Below are positions 41,701 to 53,700 of a stretch of 64,000 nt of DNA, one piece after another (the stretch's first letter is position 1; every line of letters starts with the position of its first letter). The position numbers and the translations under genes were made by a program. The notes under the pieces are model-generated. The model was given only the letters and a program-made list of their open reading frames with translations. It was not told where the DNA came from and searched no databases. The DNA is from Gymnothorax reevesii (lineage: Eukaryota > Chordata > Actinopteri > Anguilliformes > Muraenidae): NCBI GenBank assembly GCA_029721435.1, contig CM056576.1:114246666-114310665 (forward strand), in the 5' to 3' direction.

Positions 41701-44700
41701 ATAATTTCGCAAAATCAATTTTTAAATGGAAAAGAAATAAATCAGTTTGATTCAAATGGAAATTTCTGGGGATTCTGATAATCATTTCAAGAATCTAATG
41801 AGCAAATTGAATTGTGATGGTTTTTTCAGATGCTACAGTGAAATACAATAATCATATTTGGCGTTTTAAGGCGAATAACTCCGACAAAGAGCCATTGTAC
41901 AATTTCAGTGGATTGGAGACTTTTGTAGAGCCTTATTTGCTGGTCATTTTAGCAATGCAAGTTTTTCCTCTCCTTTTTATAGTTTTCATTATACAGGCCA
42001 AAACAACGCAAAATGGTCAAATTTAACATTTAAAGGCCAATAACTCCTACAAGGAGGCATTGTATGATTTTGATCCTACAAAGACTTTTGTAGCGTTTCA
42101 TCTGCTGATCATTTTGAGGTAAATTTTTTTCTCTAGCTGCTTTATTTCCTGAGATATAGCTGAAAATAGGCCGTTTTACCCTTATGTTCTATTTTTAGTA
42201 ACAGCGGCCATGTTATTCAGACAGCGGGCATAATCAACTAAATTTTTTAAAGTAGACATCATACGCATGCTTGTGGCTAATTTTAGTCTGGACCTGGTCA
42301 GTAGTTTCAGAGGAGAAAAGTTTTGAAAAATTTTAACGACAGATGATGACCGACGACAAAGGACGCCAAGTGATGGCAAAAGCTCAAGTGAGCTAAAAAT
42401 AACTCAGTTCTGCAGAAACTTAACTACTAGTCTACGCCTTCAATCTCTGCACTTGTTCACATTTCCCAAATGAAAAAGCCAAATCTTGCCAATTTTCACA
42501 CAATGAATGGCTAGCTACAGTACAACACCTTTTATTTAGCATTACTGAATACCACAGCGAAACAGGGTGTCACTGCATTAAGGCTTCTGTTTTCATTGAT
42601 CATCAGAGTCCCCATGTTTAAAACAAACTCACATTACACTATCCTTATGTTTCCATTAAGACGATAAGACAATGCATTAAGCTCATGAGAGCAATGAGCC
42701 TTTTCCTTTCTGCCCACCACTATAATAAACCAATAAACCCCATGATAACACAGTGCTACAACACCTGTACGCTCATTTCTGCATGTGGTTTGGCTCTCTC
42801 TTGAGCAAAGACTTGCATCCATTTGCTTTAAGTAAATATAATGTTAAAGCATTTCAAACCATTTTAAGATGTTTCAGTGCGAGACTCAAAACAGTGGTCA
42901 TTGACTGAGGTCAACAGGACCTGAAGGACCTGCAAATCATTAATAGTAGTCCGATCCAGGACTCAAGATTGATAACCCTGCCCCTACTCAAAGTAAACCA
43001 AGGGGTGCCAGGCACAACAAACCCCGCCCCTCGCACATACTTTGACCTACTTTTCCGAAATTCAATAGGCATCTATTCTGGGTGAGTGGCAGTCCCTAAA
43101 CCGAATTTGAGGTGAATCTGGCCATTAGCTTTGCTGTTAAAGTGTTAACAAACAAACAAACACAGAAACAAATGCACAAACAAACGCACCAACACAAACA
43201 AACCAAACCAAAAACGATACCCCTTGCCCTCACCCTTTGAGTGGGGCGGGGTAACGAGAGGAGATCATTCCCAGGATAACAAAGGGACAAGTGTCTCAAC
43301 TTGGAAACTCACGTCAGAAAATACACTCAACAAAAATATAAACGCAACACTTTTGTTTTTGCTCCCATTTGTCATGAGATGGACTCAAAGATCTAAAATT
43401 CATTCCAGATACACAAGATTACCATTTCTCTCAAACATGGTTCACAAATCTGTCTAAATGCGTGATAGTGAGCACTTTTGCTTTGCTGAGACAATCCATC
43501 CCACCTCACAGGTGTGCCACATCAAGATGCTCATCAGACACCATGATTAGTGCACAGGTGTACCCTAGACTGTCCACAATAAAAGGCCACCCTGAAATGT
43601 GCAGTTTTTGCTTTATTGGGGGTCTGGGGACTCAGAACCAGTCAGTATCTGGTGTGACCACCATTTGCCTCATGCAGTGCAACACATCTTCTTCGCATAC
43701 AGTTTATCAGATTGTCAATTGTGGCCTGTGGAATGTTGGTCCACTCCTCTTCAATGGCCGTGCGAAGTTGCTGGATATTAGGGGGAACTGGTACGCGCTG
43801 TCGTATACGCCGGTCAAGCACATCCCAAACATGCTCAATGGGTGACATGCTCAATGTCTGGTGAGTATGCTGGCCATGCAAGAACTGGGACATTTTCAGC
43901 TTCCAAGAATTGTGTACAGATCCTTGCAACATGGGGCCGTGCATTATCTTGCTGAAACATGAGGTGATGTTCATGGATGTATGGCACAACAATGGGCCTC
44001 AGGATCTCATCACGGCATCTCTGTGCATTTAAAATGCCATCAATAAAATGCACCTGTGTTCTTCGTCCATAACAGATGTCTGCCCATACCATAACCCCAC
44101 CACCACCACCATGGGCCACTCGATTCACAACATTGACATCAGCAAAGCGCTCACCCACACGACGCCACACACGCTGTCTGCCATCTGCCCTGAACAATGT
44201 AAACAGAGATTCATCCGTGAAGAGAACACCTCTCCAACGTGCCAGACGCCATCGAATGTGAGCATTTGCCCACTCAAGTCTGTTACGGCGACGATCTGGA
44301 GCCAGGTTAAGACCCCGATGAGGACGACGAGCATGCAGTTGAGCTTCCCTGAGACTGTTTCTGACAGTTTGTGCAGAAATTCTTTGGTTATGCAAACCAA
44401 TTTTTTCAGCAGCTGTCTGAGTAGCTGGTCTCAGACGATCTTGGAGGTGAACCTGCTGGATGTGGAGGTCCTGGGCTGGTGTGGTTACACGTGGTCTGCG
44501 GTTGTGAGGCCGGTTGGATGTACTGCCTTATTCTCTGAAACGCCTTTGGAGACGGCTTATGGTGGAGAAATGAACATTCAATGCCCGAGCAACAGATCTG
44601 GTTGACATTCCTGCTGTCAGCATGCCAATTGCACGCTCCCTCAATGCTTGCGCCATCTGTGGCATTTTGCTGAGAGACAAAACTGCACATTTCAGAGTGG

Positions 44701-47700
44701 CATTTTATTGTGGGCAGTATAAGGTACACCTGTGCACTAATCATGGTGTCTGATGAGCATCTTGATGTGGCACACCTGTGAGGTGGGATGGATTGTCTCA
44801 GCAAAGCAAAAGTGCTCACTATCACACATTTAGACAGATTTGTGAACAATGTTTGAGAATAATGGTAATATCGTGTATCTGGAATGAATTTTAGATCTTT
44901 GAGTCCATCTCATGACAAATGGGAGCAAAAACAAAAGTGTTGCGTTTATATTTTTGTTGAGTGTATTAATTCATTTTTTGACTGTAAAGCTTTCATAAAC
45001 ATCGAATGAAAGAGCTGGAGTATAGTTTGACATATGTTTTCAAGTAACAGGTCAAACGCCCCACAGGCAGCAATATTGCTAATGCAGGATTACCATCTGA
45101 ATGATAATCAAAATCAATAACAGAGATTTCATTTACAATTAAAAAAAAAAAAAAACTGGTTTGCAATACATTTGTCATGTTCTTTCACCAAACCCTTTTC
45201 TCAAGAATACCGCACGCAAAAAAAAAAAAAAACTCTTGTAGGCATCAAAATGGAAGGAAAATTGAAGAACTGCAAGCAAGCCAAGTAATATCCAAACATT
45301 TCAGTCATCAATCATTTGGAGTATCAGAACTAAAAAAACATCTCAGCCCAAGAAAAGTGAACTTGACTAGAACCCATGAGCCCAGCCAATAATATCCGCT
45401 AATCTCCACTTGACTTGTTGAGTCTTCACTCGATGAAAAGAACAGCAACCCAGAACGCACTCAAATGACAGAGTGGGGTGCATTAGAGAGAACTAAAAAG
45501 GAGGAAAAGGCAGAATGCACTAGTAGTGTTGAAGTGCTGTACTGCCAGTAAAGGCGCAGCGTTGCTTGTATGATGGGAACTCATCAGTCTAATGGAGGGA
45601 GTGAACTTTCACCTTCTTACCCTCTGGCCCTCAGCTCCATTTCTCCAGGGCAGAGCAGCTGCTCGTGTGGGATGAGCAGATAAGGGGGGGGGGGGGCAGA
45701 TTATTCTCCCATACTGACTCAGTTGATATGCTGTCAGACTGGCTAAGTGAGACTTGCCATTGCCACTATGCTACAGCTCCCATCCGACATGAAATTGTAC
45801 ACGAGCTTTCCTGTGTACCAGTGCCCTCTGTCGGCCATATTTATAACTGCAGATTCAGGACACGTGCGCACACCATTAAGAACAAAAATATGTCGGCCAA
45901 GGTGCCCCATCTTTCAGTAAATAACATAAAAGCATCTAAATCGAAACACGAGGCCAAGGGTAGGACATCAGATGTTACAAGCACCAGGAATTACAACAGA
46001 GCCTGTTTGGCATTTTACAAGCTGACAGATCGTCTATGACAGACTGCTCTCCAAATTCAGTACATTTAACTTCACACGTTTGATCAAAACCAAGTGATTT
46101 ACAATACTGACCATTATGGACTCTGGAGGGTTTCAAAGGCATGGAAGAGACTTTCTATTAGGCTAGTCTTGGTAGAATCCCTTGTTATTTATCATGTAAC
46201 ATATCCCAGAAAAGTGGATTGCACTCTCAGGTCACTGAGTCATTGACTGTTCCAAAACTTCAGGACTGAGCGAGACAAGAAGGTCTTTATATTTTCTGTG
46301 CCCCCAACCTAAATTAGCTGACAGAGGGAGACCAAGCTTTAGGAATAAGACACACTAAAGGAATTTAAAGCCATTATAAAAGGGGTATAGAAGCAGAGTC
46401 TATCAAAGCCTGTAATTGTTCATTCTAATGGTGTTGTGACTGCTGCACTTGAATGTTTTGCATTATTTAGTTTGTCTTGAAGTGAGTTTGTAGATGAACT
46501 ATAGGAACTGCTGCTACTCTTGGCCAGGTCGCTTTTATGGAAGAGATTTTAATCTCAATGGGACAAACTTAATATATTTTTTAAAAAGCTTAAACAAAGT
46601 AAAAATAAATTAATTAATTAATTAATAACCAAGGAATAAAGGTGCGATAATGACAAAATGGAATTAATTGGCAACTGAAGATCATTTGTGGACATGGAGA
46701 GTGGAGGATCCCGGCAGAAATGCTTTGCAAGAGGGCACAATAGTCAATAATCATCACCGATTGCACTGATTGGTACTATTGTGCCTCTCGTCTCTCAGAG
46801 TTCAGATTGAAGTCTGTGTCACTGCATCAGTCATCATGAATTGCCCATTTGAGGACAAATTCTCGCTTCCTTGTTAAGGAATGCAAGGCGTTAGACCAAA
46901 ATATGTTCAAATTTACAGGAGTTCAAAATTTTATGGACCTTCATAGGAAGCGAAGGAACAGAAGGTGCAATAAAACTGCACCAAAATTCTCTGTTCTGAT
47001 TGAGCATCTTCTATTTAGAACAGACAGACAAAGCCAGGAAGATAACTTACGATTGGTCACTGTATTCAGTTTACTCCAATCATTGGTTGTGTAAGTATCT
47101 TGCATGTGCCAAAAATAATTTGCATATGCTAATGCTCTTAATACAATGGGTTGATGACAACAGGCCGTAAAGAAAAACTTTTGAGTATCAAAGTTCTGTT
47201 ACTTGTTAATGTCACTCTCAACCAGTGTCCATCTGAACAGGTCTTACCTGTGGCACCGAGAGGATGTCCTTTTGAAATGAGTCCTCCACTTGGGTTGACC
47301 ACCCACTTCCCCCCGTAAGTATTGTCTCCTCTGTCAATCAGCTCCCCTGCTTTACCTATTGGGGCAGGTACAGCCATGCAAGTTTGAAAGTTAATAAATA
47401 CAACAGCGAAGGTGTGTTATAAATTTTAACAAAAATGCAGTAGCAGATTTAAATATAAATAAATAAAGCCATGTGCAAAAGTCTGGGGCAAAATGTATGT
47501 CAAGACAAGTGTAAAGCTTTTCAAAGAAAGTTTCTTTAAAACACAAAAAAGTAAAGCATTGAAACCAATCACATCAATCTATTCTGAGACTGCCCTGACT
47601 ACTGAAGCTGTCAGCCCCCTATAGTCTCATATGGTAGGTAGGCAGTTGCAAGCATATTGGGGAACTGGTTATGTTTCTTTATAAAAAAAAATAAATAAAA

Positions 47701-50700
47701 AATAAAAAAAAAGGTTGTATTACTTGCCTCAGTCACTTGAATTAATCCAAGCAAGCTTTGATGATTTTGAAATCAGGGCTCCGTGGAAGATCTGTTACCA
47801 CTCTTAACAGAATACATAAATGTCTAACTTTTTTTCACTTAAAATGTCAAAATCTCAAGCGTGCTTTTTCATCTGACAAAATTAACCAAAGAAACTCCAG
47901 AAAAATCAAATTCAAAGCAAATTTTCATTTTGAAAATAATCTAAAGGTGCCGCAGAGTTTTGCACAAAAACTGCATGCAAGCATCAACACATGACCATGA
48001 TCAAGGACCTACAAAATCCATCTCTGACAAAGATATAGGTTCATCTTGTATATAAATCTAAAAACTGACTGCGCTGATGTCTCACCCTCGGCACAAAGCC
48101 CAAGAGCCTCATACGTGATGAGCTCATTGGCCGAAAAGCAGTCGTGCAGCTCGATGACATCAACATCCTGCGGCTTCAACCCCGCTGCTTCATAGCACTT
48201 TCTTGCTGCTAGCTGAGTCATGTCATAGCCAACCTGGAAGAAAGAGTGTGCCTCAGCATTGGAAATGCACTACAAAAAAATAAATAAATAAATAAATAAA
48301 TATATATATATATATATAAACACATGTTAATTAGCCATTATCTGACCAACTATCTGACAACCAACCATTAACCTTATGACCCCTGATAAATGTGTTTGTT
48401 TTGACTCCATGGTTCATGATCTAACCAGCATCACTGCTTCACAATTACTGATCTTCACCCCGACATACATTTTAATGTATACACAGCTAAATTTGTCATA
48501 ACCACAAAATTAAGCTTCTGAAGTGTTGCTCATAAAGGCATTATACAGCATGAATAATGCCTTCATAAATGAGACATAATGTCTTCATAAATCATACGTA
48601 AGCAAATGTCATGCTTTGTAAAGGGTAAAATAACACAGCCTTGTTCAGCACGTGATGCCAGATGTGATGAAACTGACAATGTCACCTAGCTGGTGGCTAA
48701 ATGTTGTAAAGACTGACATTGTCAGCTAACTGACATTGTCCTTGTCACATTTTCTTTTATTTTTGGAAGACATTGATCCTGTTGCATCTAGTGTTAAGTA
48801 GCACAGCATTCCCCAATAAGAACATCACACCAACTGTCAAACATGGTGGAGGTAGTGTGATGGTCTGAGGCTGCTTTGCTGTTTCAGGACCTGGATGACT
48901 TGACACAATTAATGATGGAGTCATGAACTCATTGCTAGTTATCACAAACATTTGCAGGTTTAGGGAGGCAATTACTTTTTCACATGGGTGAAATGTTTTT
49001 TGAAGTAATCCCCTCACATTCAATTAATGAAATGATCATTGAAGAGCTGCATTTGCATTTACTCAAGTTGCCTTAGTCTTACAATAGTTGGATGATCTGT
49101 AACATTTAAATATGACGAATACGCAGAAATAGAAGAAATCAGGGAGAGGGCAAGTTCTTTTTCACAGCACAGTAAAAAACAGCGGTTTGTCAAGTGGCCT
49201 GTATATTAATAAAAAAAATTAAAAAAAAGTATAATACAGACTACCCCTCAGGAACATAACACATAATTGGCAGGCCTAGCAGGGTAATCATCAGCAGTCA
49301 TCCCATCCCTCCTGTCCCAACTTACAATCTTCATGCAGCTGTTCTCCAGAAAGGTAGACGACAGGTCGGTCACCATCTCTTGAGCCACAATCTCCACTGC
49401 CTTGCTCTCCAGTCCATGACTCCTCACAAAGGCCTCACTGGCCAAAACTGCTGCCCCAGCACCATCAGAGGTAGGGCTGAACCCAGTAACACATAAAACA
49501 TACACATGAATACACACATCTGTGCATAAACACACAATCAGCACATGGACAGACGCAAACAAACTTGTTCTGATATTCCAGTTGCATCTTTAAAATTTAA
49601 TAAAAGTACTAAATAAACTAAAAGTGTAGCTTTAAATGTGGTGTATTCTCATCAACCATTATAGGTGGAAATAGCCAGATTTATCGGCACAATTGAGTGA
49701 TCCAAGTTCCAGACTCACACCTAGCTCCTTACCAGCACTGCAATAGAGTCAGAAACTCAAAGACCTTCCGAGACTTCAGCACCTGATCCAAACTGTACTC
49801 ATCCTGGAACTGAGAATAACTGAAAAGCACAACAAGCCATTTATTACACTCCAATATAATTCTCAGCCCACCTGCCTATTGCAAAATCACATGATAAAGA
49901 ACACAGTGATACAGTGATAGAATTCTGTGACACAAAACTAAATGCACAGTATCATTTCATTATCATAAACTAGGCTTATGCCATCGGAGGTGACGGCTTG
50001 GGGTATATCCCCGAACGCCCCCAATCCTCGAATAGACCCAATACAATATAAAGCCCCTCAGGTCATGACCTTTCATTTGAACTTAATTTCAGGTCAATCA
50101 GACAAATGGTTCTGAAGATATGGCCAAAATGCTAATTTTCCATCACAAAGTTCCACCTGGTGGCAAAATATTGAACCATACGGGTATGATGTCATCATGT
50201 GACATGTTGTGAGGTCATGACCTTGCAGTTGCACATAGTTTCATGTCAATTGGACAAATGGTTCCGAAGATATGGCAAAAATGGTGAATTGTATGTGACA
50301 AAGCTCCACCTTGTGTCCAAATTTTGAACCAAACAGGTATACTGTCATCGTGGGACACATCCTCAAGTCATGACCTTTCATTTGCACCTGATTTGAGGTC
50401 AATCGGACAAATATATCCAGAGATATGATAAAAAAAGTGATTTTTCAGTTTTTGGCCCCTGGTGGCCAATCCAGAAATTGTAAATTGTCCAAAATCAAAT
50501 CAGTTCTTCCTCTTTATGATACTTACTTATACACAAAACATGAAATTTCTAATTGAAATATCACTGAAGTTATCGCGTTAACACATAGAATATCAGGCGG
50601 CAGCAGCAGTCGGACCAAAAACATAGTATCCCCTGTTATGGCCCCAATTTGTTATTACATTTATAACACAACAGCAACAGCAAGGGATGACAAACACAGT

Positions 50701-53700
50701 TTTAACAACTAAAACACATTTAATTTTTAACAAAGACAATAACAACTAATGAACAACTAATGACCAAGATTGATAAAAAAAAAACAGAAATATTTACAGT
50801 CCCTGGTGATGTGCTGGGTGAGGAAAAAAATGCTGTTACAAAGGCAAAGAAATCCACAAAAGAAACGTCACAGGTCTTGAACAGAATGGCAGGTCTGGTC
50901 ATCTTCTTGCAATTTCTCCTACTACATTACTGTCTCAATTCTTTTCCTTATATACTCTTTTGCAGACCCCACCCACATTTAGACCTCTTTTTTTTAATTT
51001 TCGGGGACTTGCCCCAGACATGTCTGGAAACATGTCCAAACATGACTCCAGTCTGAGCTTAACAAAAAAAAGGTAAATACTGCCATCTAGTGGCCTATAT
51101 TCACATTACACCTCCATTCCAAAAGGGAAAAATTTTGACTCACAAAGGCAAAATTTTTCTTTTCAATACAAAATGGTTAAGTGAACACTTGTCTATATAT
51201 ACATATCATACAATATTCAAACACATGATATATATATACACATTCAAACACGGGATAAGCAATCAGCAATTACATTGTCTGTACCCTTCACATGCTTAAT
51301 TTCCAAGTCAAACTCCTGTAAAATCAAACTCCAATTCAACAATCTCCGATTCTTGTTTTTCATCTTACTCAAAAACATTAACGGATTGTGGTCAGTGTAC
51401 ACAATCATTGGCTTTTCCCCTGTACAAACATAAACCTCAAAGTGTTGTAAAGAAAGGACGAGAGCCAACAGTTCCTTCTCTATTGTGGAATAGTTTGTTT
51501 GGTGGCGATTGAACTTCCTGGAGAAGTATGCCACGGGATGCTCAATGTCATCAGAGTCACTTCTCTGTAGGAGCACAGATCCACAAGCTTGGTCGCTAGC
51601 ATCGACCGCGATGGAGAACGGTTTGTTGAAGTCAGGAGATTTGAGCACGGGGAAGTGACACAGCAGAGACTTCAGGCGATCGAAGGCTCTCTGGCATGCA
51701 TCATCCCAGGTGAACTTTACGCCTTTCTTCAGTTGGTTAGTTAGACTGAGAGCAATCTCAGCAAAGTTCTTGCAAAACTTGCGGTAGTACCCGATCATTC
51801 CAAGGAAGCGGCGCAAAGCTTTTTTGTTGTCAGGAACTGGAAAGTCCATGATGGCTTGGACTTTAGCATTTATGGGTGCCACCTTACCCTGGCCTATGAC
51901 GTAGCCAAGATAGGTGACAGTAGCACAACCAAAGTCACTCTTGTTCAGGTTAACAGTCAGGTTAGCCTGGGTCACTGTCAGCTTTCACACTTTGATCAGA
52001 CCTGTTACTGGATTTCTGAGCACCATCACCAGTTTTGTCTTTGTCTTTGGGTGAGGAATCTTGGGTATCACCGTAACCCTTTTTCTGAAATTGGGACCAT
52101 TTATTGTTACTGCTAGACTGAAATTTGGACTTATGTGTGAGAACATATTCATCTGCAAATTTGGCAGCTGATTGCAAATTCAGTGCTTGCTTCTCATTAA
52201 GGTAGGTCTTAACATCATCTTTAACACAGTTCTTGAATTCTTCAACTAACACCATGTCTTTTAGTGAGTTGAAATCATCCTTGACCTCCATAGAAGTACA
52301 CCAGCGCTCAAAGCAAACCTGCTTTTCATTAGCAAATTCAACATAAGTCTGATTTTCAGATTTCTTCAGACCTCTGAATTTCTGTCGGTAAGCCTCTGGA
52401 ACCAACTCATAAGCTCTCAAAATAACCTTTTTGACAACCTCATAATCAGAGGAATCATCTGCAGACAAAGCCGAATAGGCTTGTTGAGCTTTACCCTTGA
52501 GGACAGTTTGCAACATCAGAGGCCAGTGTTCCTTTGGCCACTGGCAACTCTTTGCTACCTTTTCAAAACACTGGAAATAGTTGTCAACATCCTTTTCCGA
52601 AAATGGAGGCACCAGTTTTACCTCCTGGCTAGCCCGAAATTTATTTTCAGTTTGAATTTTTATTTTTTGTTGCTCCATTTGGAGTCTTTCTTCTCTATCG
52701 AATTTCTCTAATTCAAAATCTCTCTGTCTTGCAAATTTTTCTAACTCAAATTGTCTTTGTTTTTCTTTTTCTTCCCTCTCAAATTCTCTTTGTTTCTCTT
52801 CTCTTGCTAATTTTTCCAACTCAAACTGCCTTTGTTTTTCTTTTTCCTCCCTTTCAATCTCTAGCATTTTTAATTTAAGTTCCATTTCTATATTTGGATT
52901 TTCCACTGGAAACTGTTCCAGATCTCCTGGTGCAAACACATTTTCATCAATGTAATATTCAACTATCTCTCTAGCCAGTCTTGCTTTTCGCATGGCTGGT
53001 TTCACCTCTGTCAGCTCTAAATGTCTGCAAATTTCTAGCAGTTCTGTCTTTTTAAAAGACTTCAAAACCCCTACGGTTGGTGATGCCAAGAAATCATCCA
53101 TTGCTGTTGTCAATATATATGTATTCAATTAAAAAAAAAATTTTTACAATTTGAAATGTTAGATTTTTAATAAATGACTCTCAAAATGGTCTATCCCGGA
53201 CCTTGAGCCCCCAATTTGTTATGGCCTCAATTTGTTATTACATTTATAACACAACAGCAACAGCAAGGGATGACAAACACAGTTTTAACAACTAAAACAC
53301 ATTTAATTTTTAACAAAGACAATAACAACTAATGAACAACTAATGACCAAGATTGATAAAAAAAACAGAAATATTTACAGTCCCTGGTGATGTGCTGGGT
53401 GAGGAAAAAATGCTGTTACAAAGGCAAAGAAATCCACAAAAGAAACGTCACAGGTCTTGAACAGAATGGCAGGTCTGGTCATCTTCTTGCAATTTCTCCT
53501 ACTACATTACTGTCTCAATTCTTTTCCTTATATACTCTTTTGCAGACCCCACCCACATTTAGACCTCTTTTTTTTAATTTTCGGGGACTTGCCCCAGACA
53601 TGTCTGGAAACATGTCCAAACATGACTCCAGTCTGAGCTTAACAAAAAAAAGGTAAATACTGCCATCTAGTGGCCTATATTCACATTACACCCCGAAACG

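Larger units (their letters stand above)
31810..47247 (-). other. scp2: scp2 intron 11 (15.4 kb)
   Basis: Large intron separating most of the thiolase from exon 12. It holds a TTAA MITE next to exon 12, Tc1 and gypsy relics, hairpin-ended repeats (36438-36628, 41800-42396, 42971-43255) and a nearly intact Tc1 (43324-44963). Other parts (37000-41790, 44970-47247) show no supported feature beyond A-, C- and G-runs and simple repeats. Confidence 0.75.
48234..49325 (-). other. scp2: scp2 intron 9
   Basis: Contains (AAAT)n/(TA)n simple repeats (48272-48319) and a Tc1 relic (48790-49180). Confidence 0.75.
50634..53690 (-). mobile_element. Young, internally deleted gypsy-type LTR retrotransposon
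   Basis: LTRs at 50634-51110 (477 bp) and 53217-53690 (474 bp) start TG and end CA. They differ by one substitution and three single-base length changes in A-runs. CCCC flanks both sides, a likely 4-bp target duplication. A tRNA-Pro-like primer site (53213-53193, TGGGGGCTC then GTCCGGGAT with three extra bases between) follows the upstream LTR. A purine tract (GGAATGGAGG) abuts the other LTR. The interior keeps gag and an RT/RNase H tail only. Confidence 0.95.

Noticed and set aside
45615..45665. A minus-strand stretch reading [13 protein letters not shown] between AG and GT, resembling the start of scp2 exon 12
   Set aside because: The full exon 12 at 31656-31809 matches far better over 50 residues and joins in phase with exons 11 and 13. 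This stretch is short and likely chance.
47248..47346. Exon 11 starting at the inner CAG acceptor
   Set aside because: The outer acceptor restores the length of mammalian SCPx at this point. The inner one is kept only as possible alternative splicing.
48272..48319. CRISPR-like or other ordered array
   Set aside because: Only simple AAAT and TA microsatellite. No spacer-repeat structure anywhere in the window, and the genome is eukaryotic.
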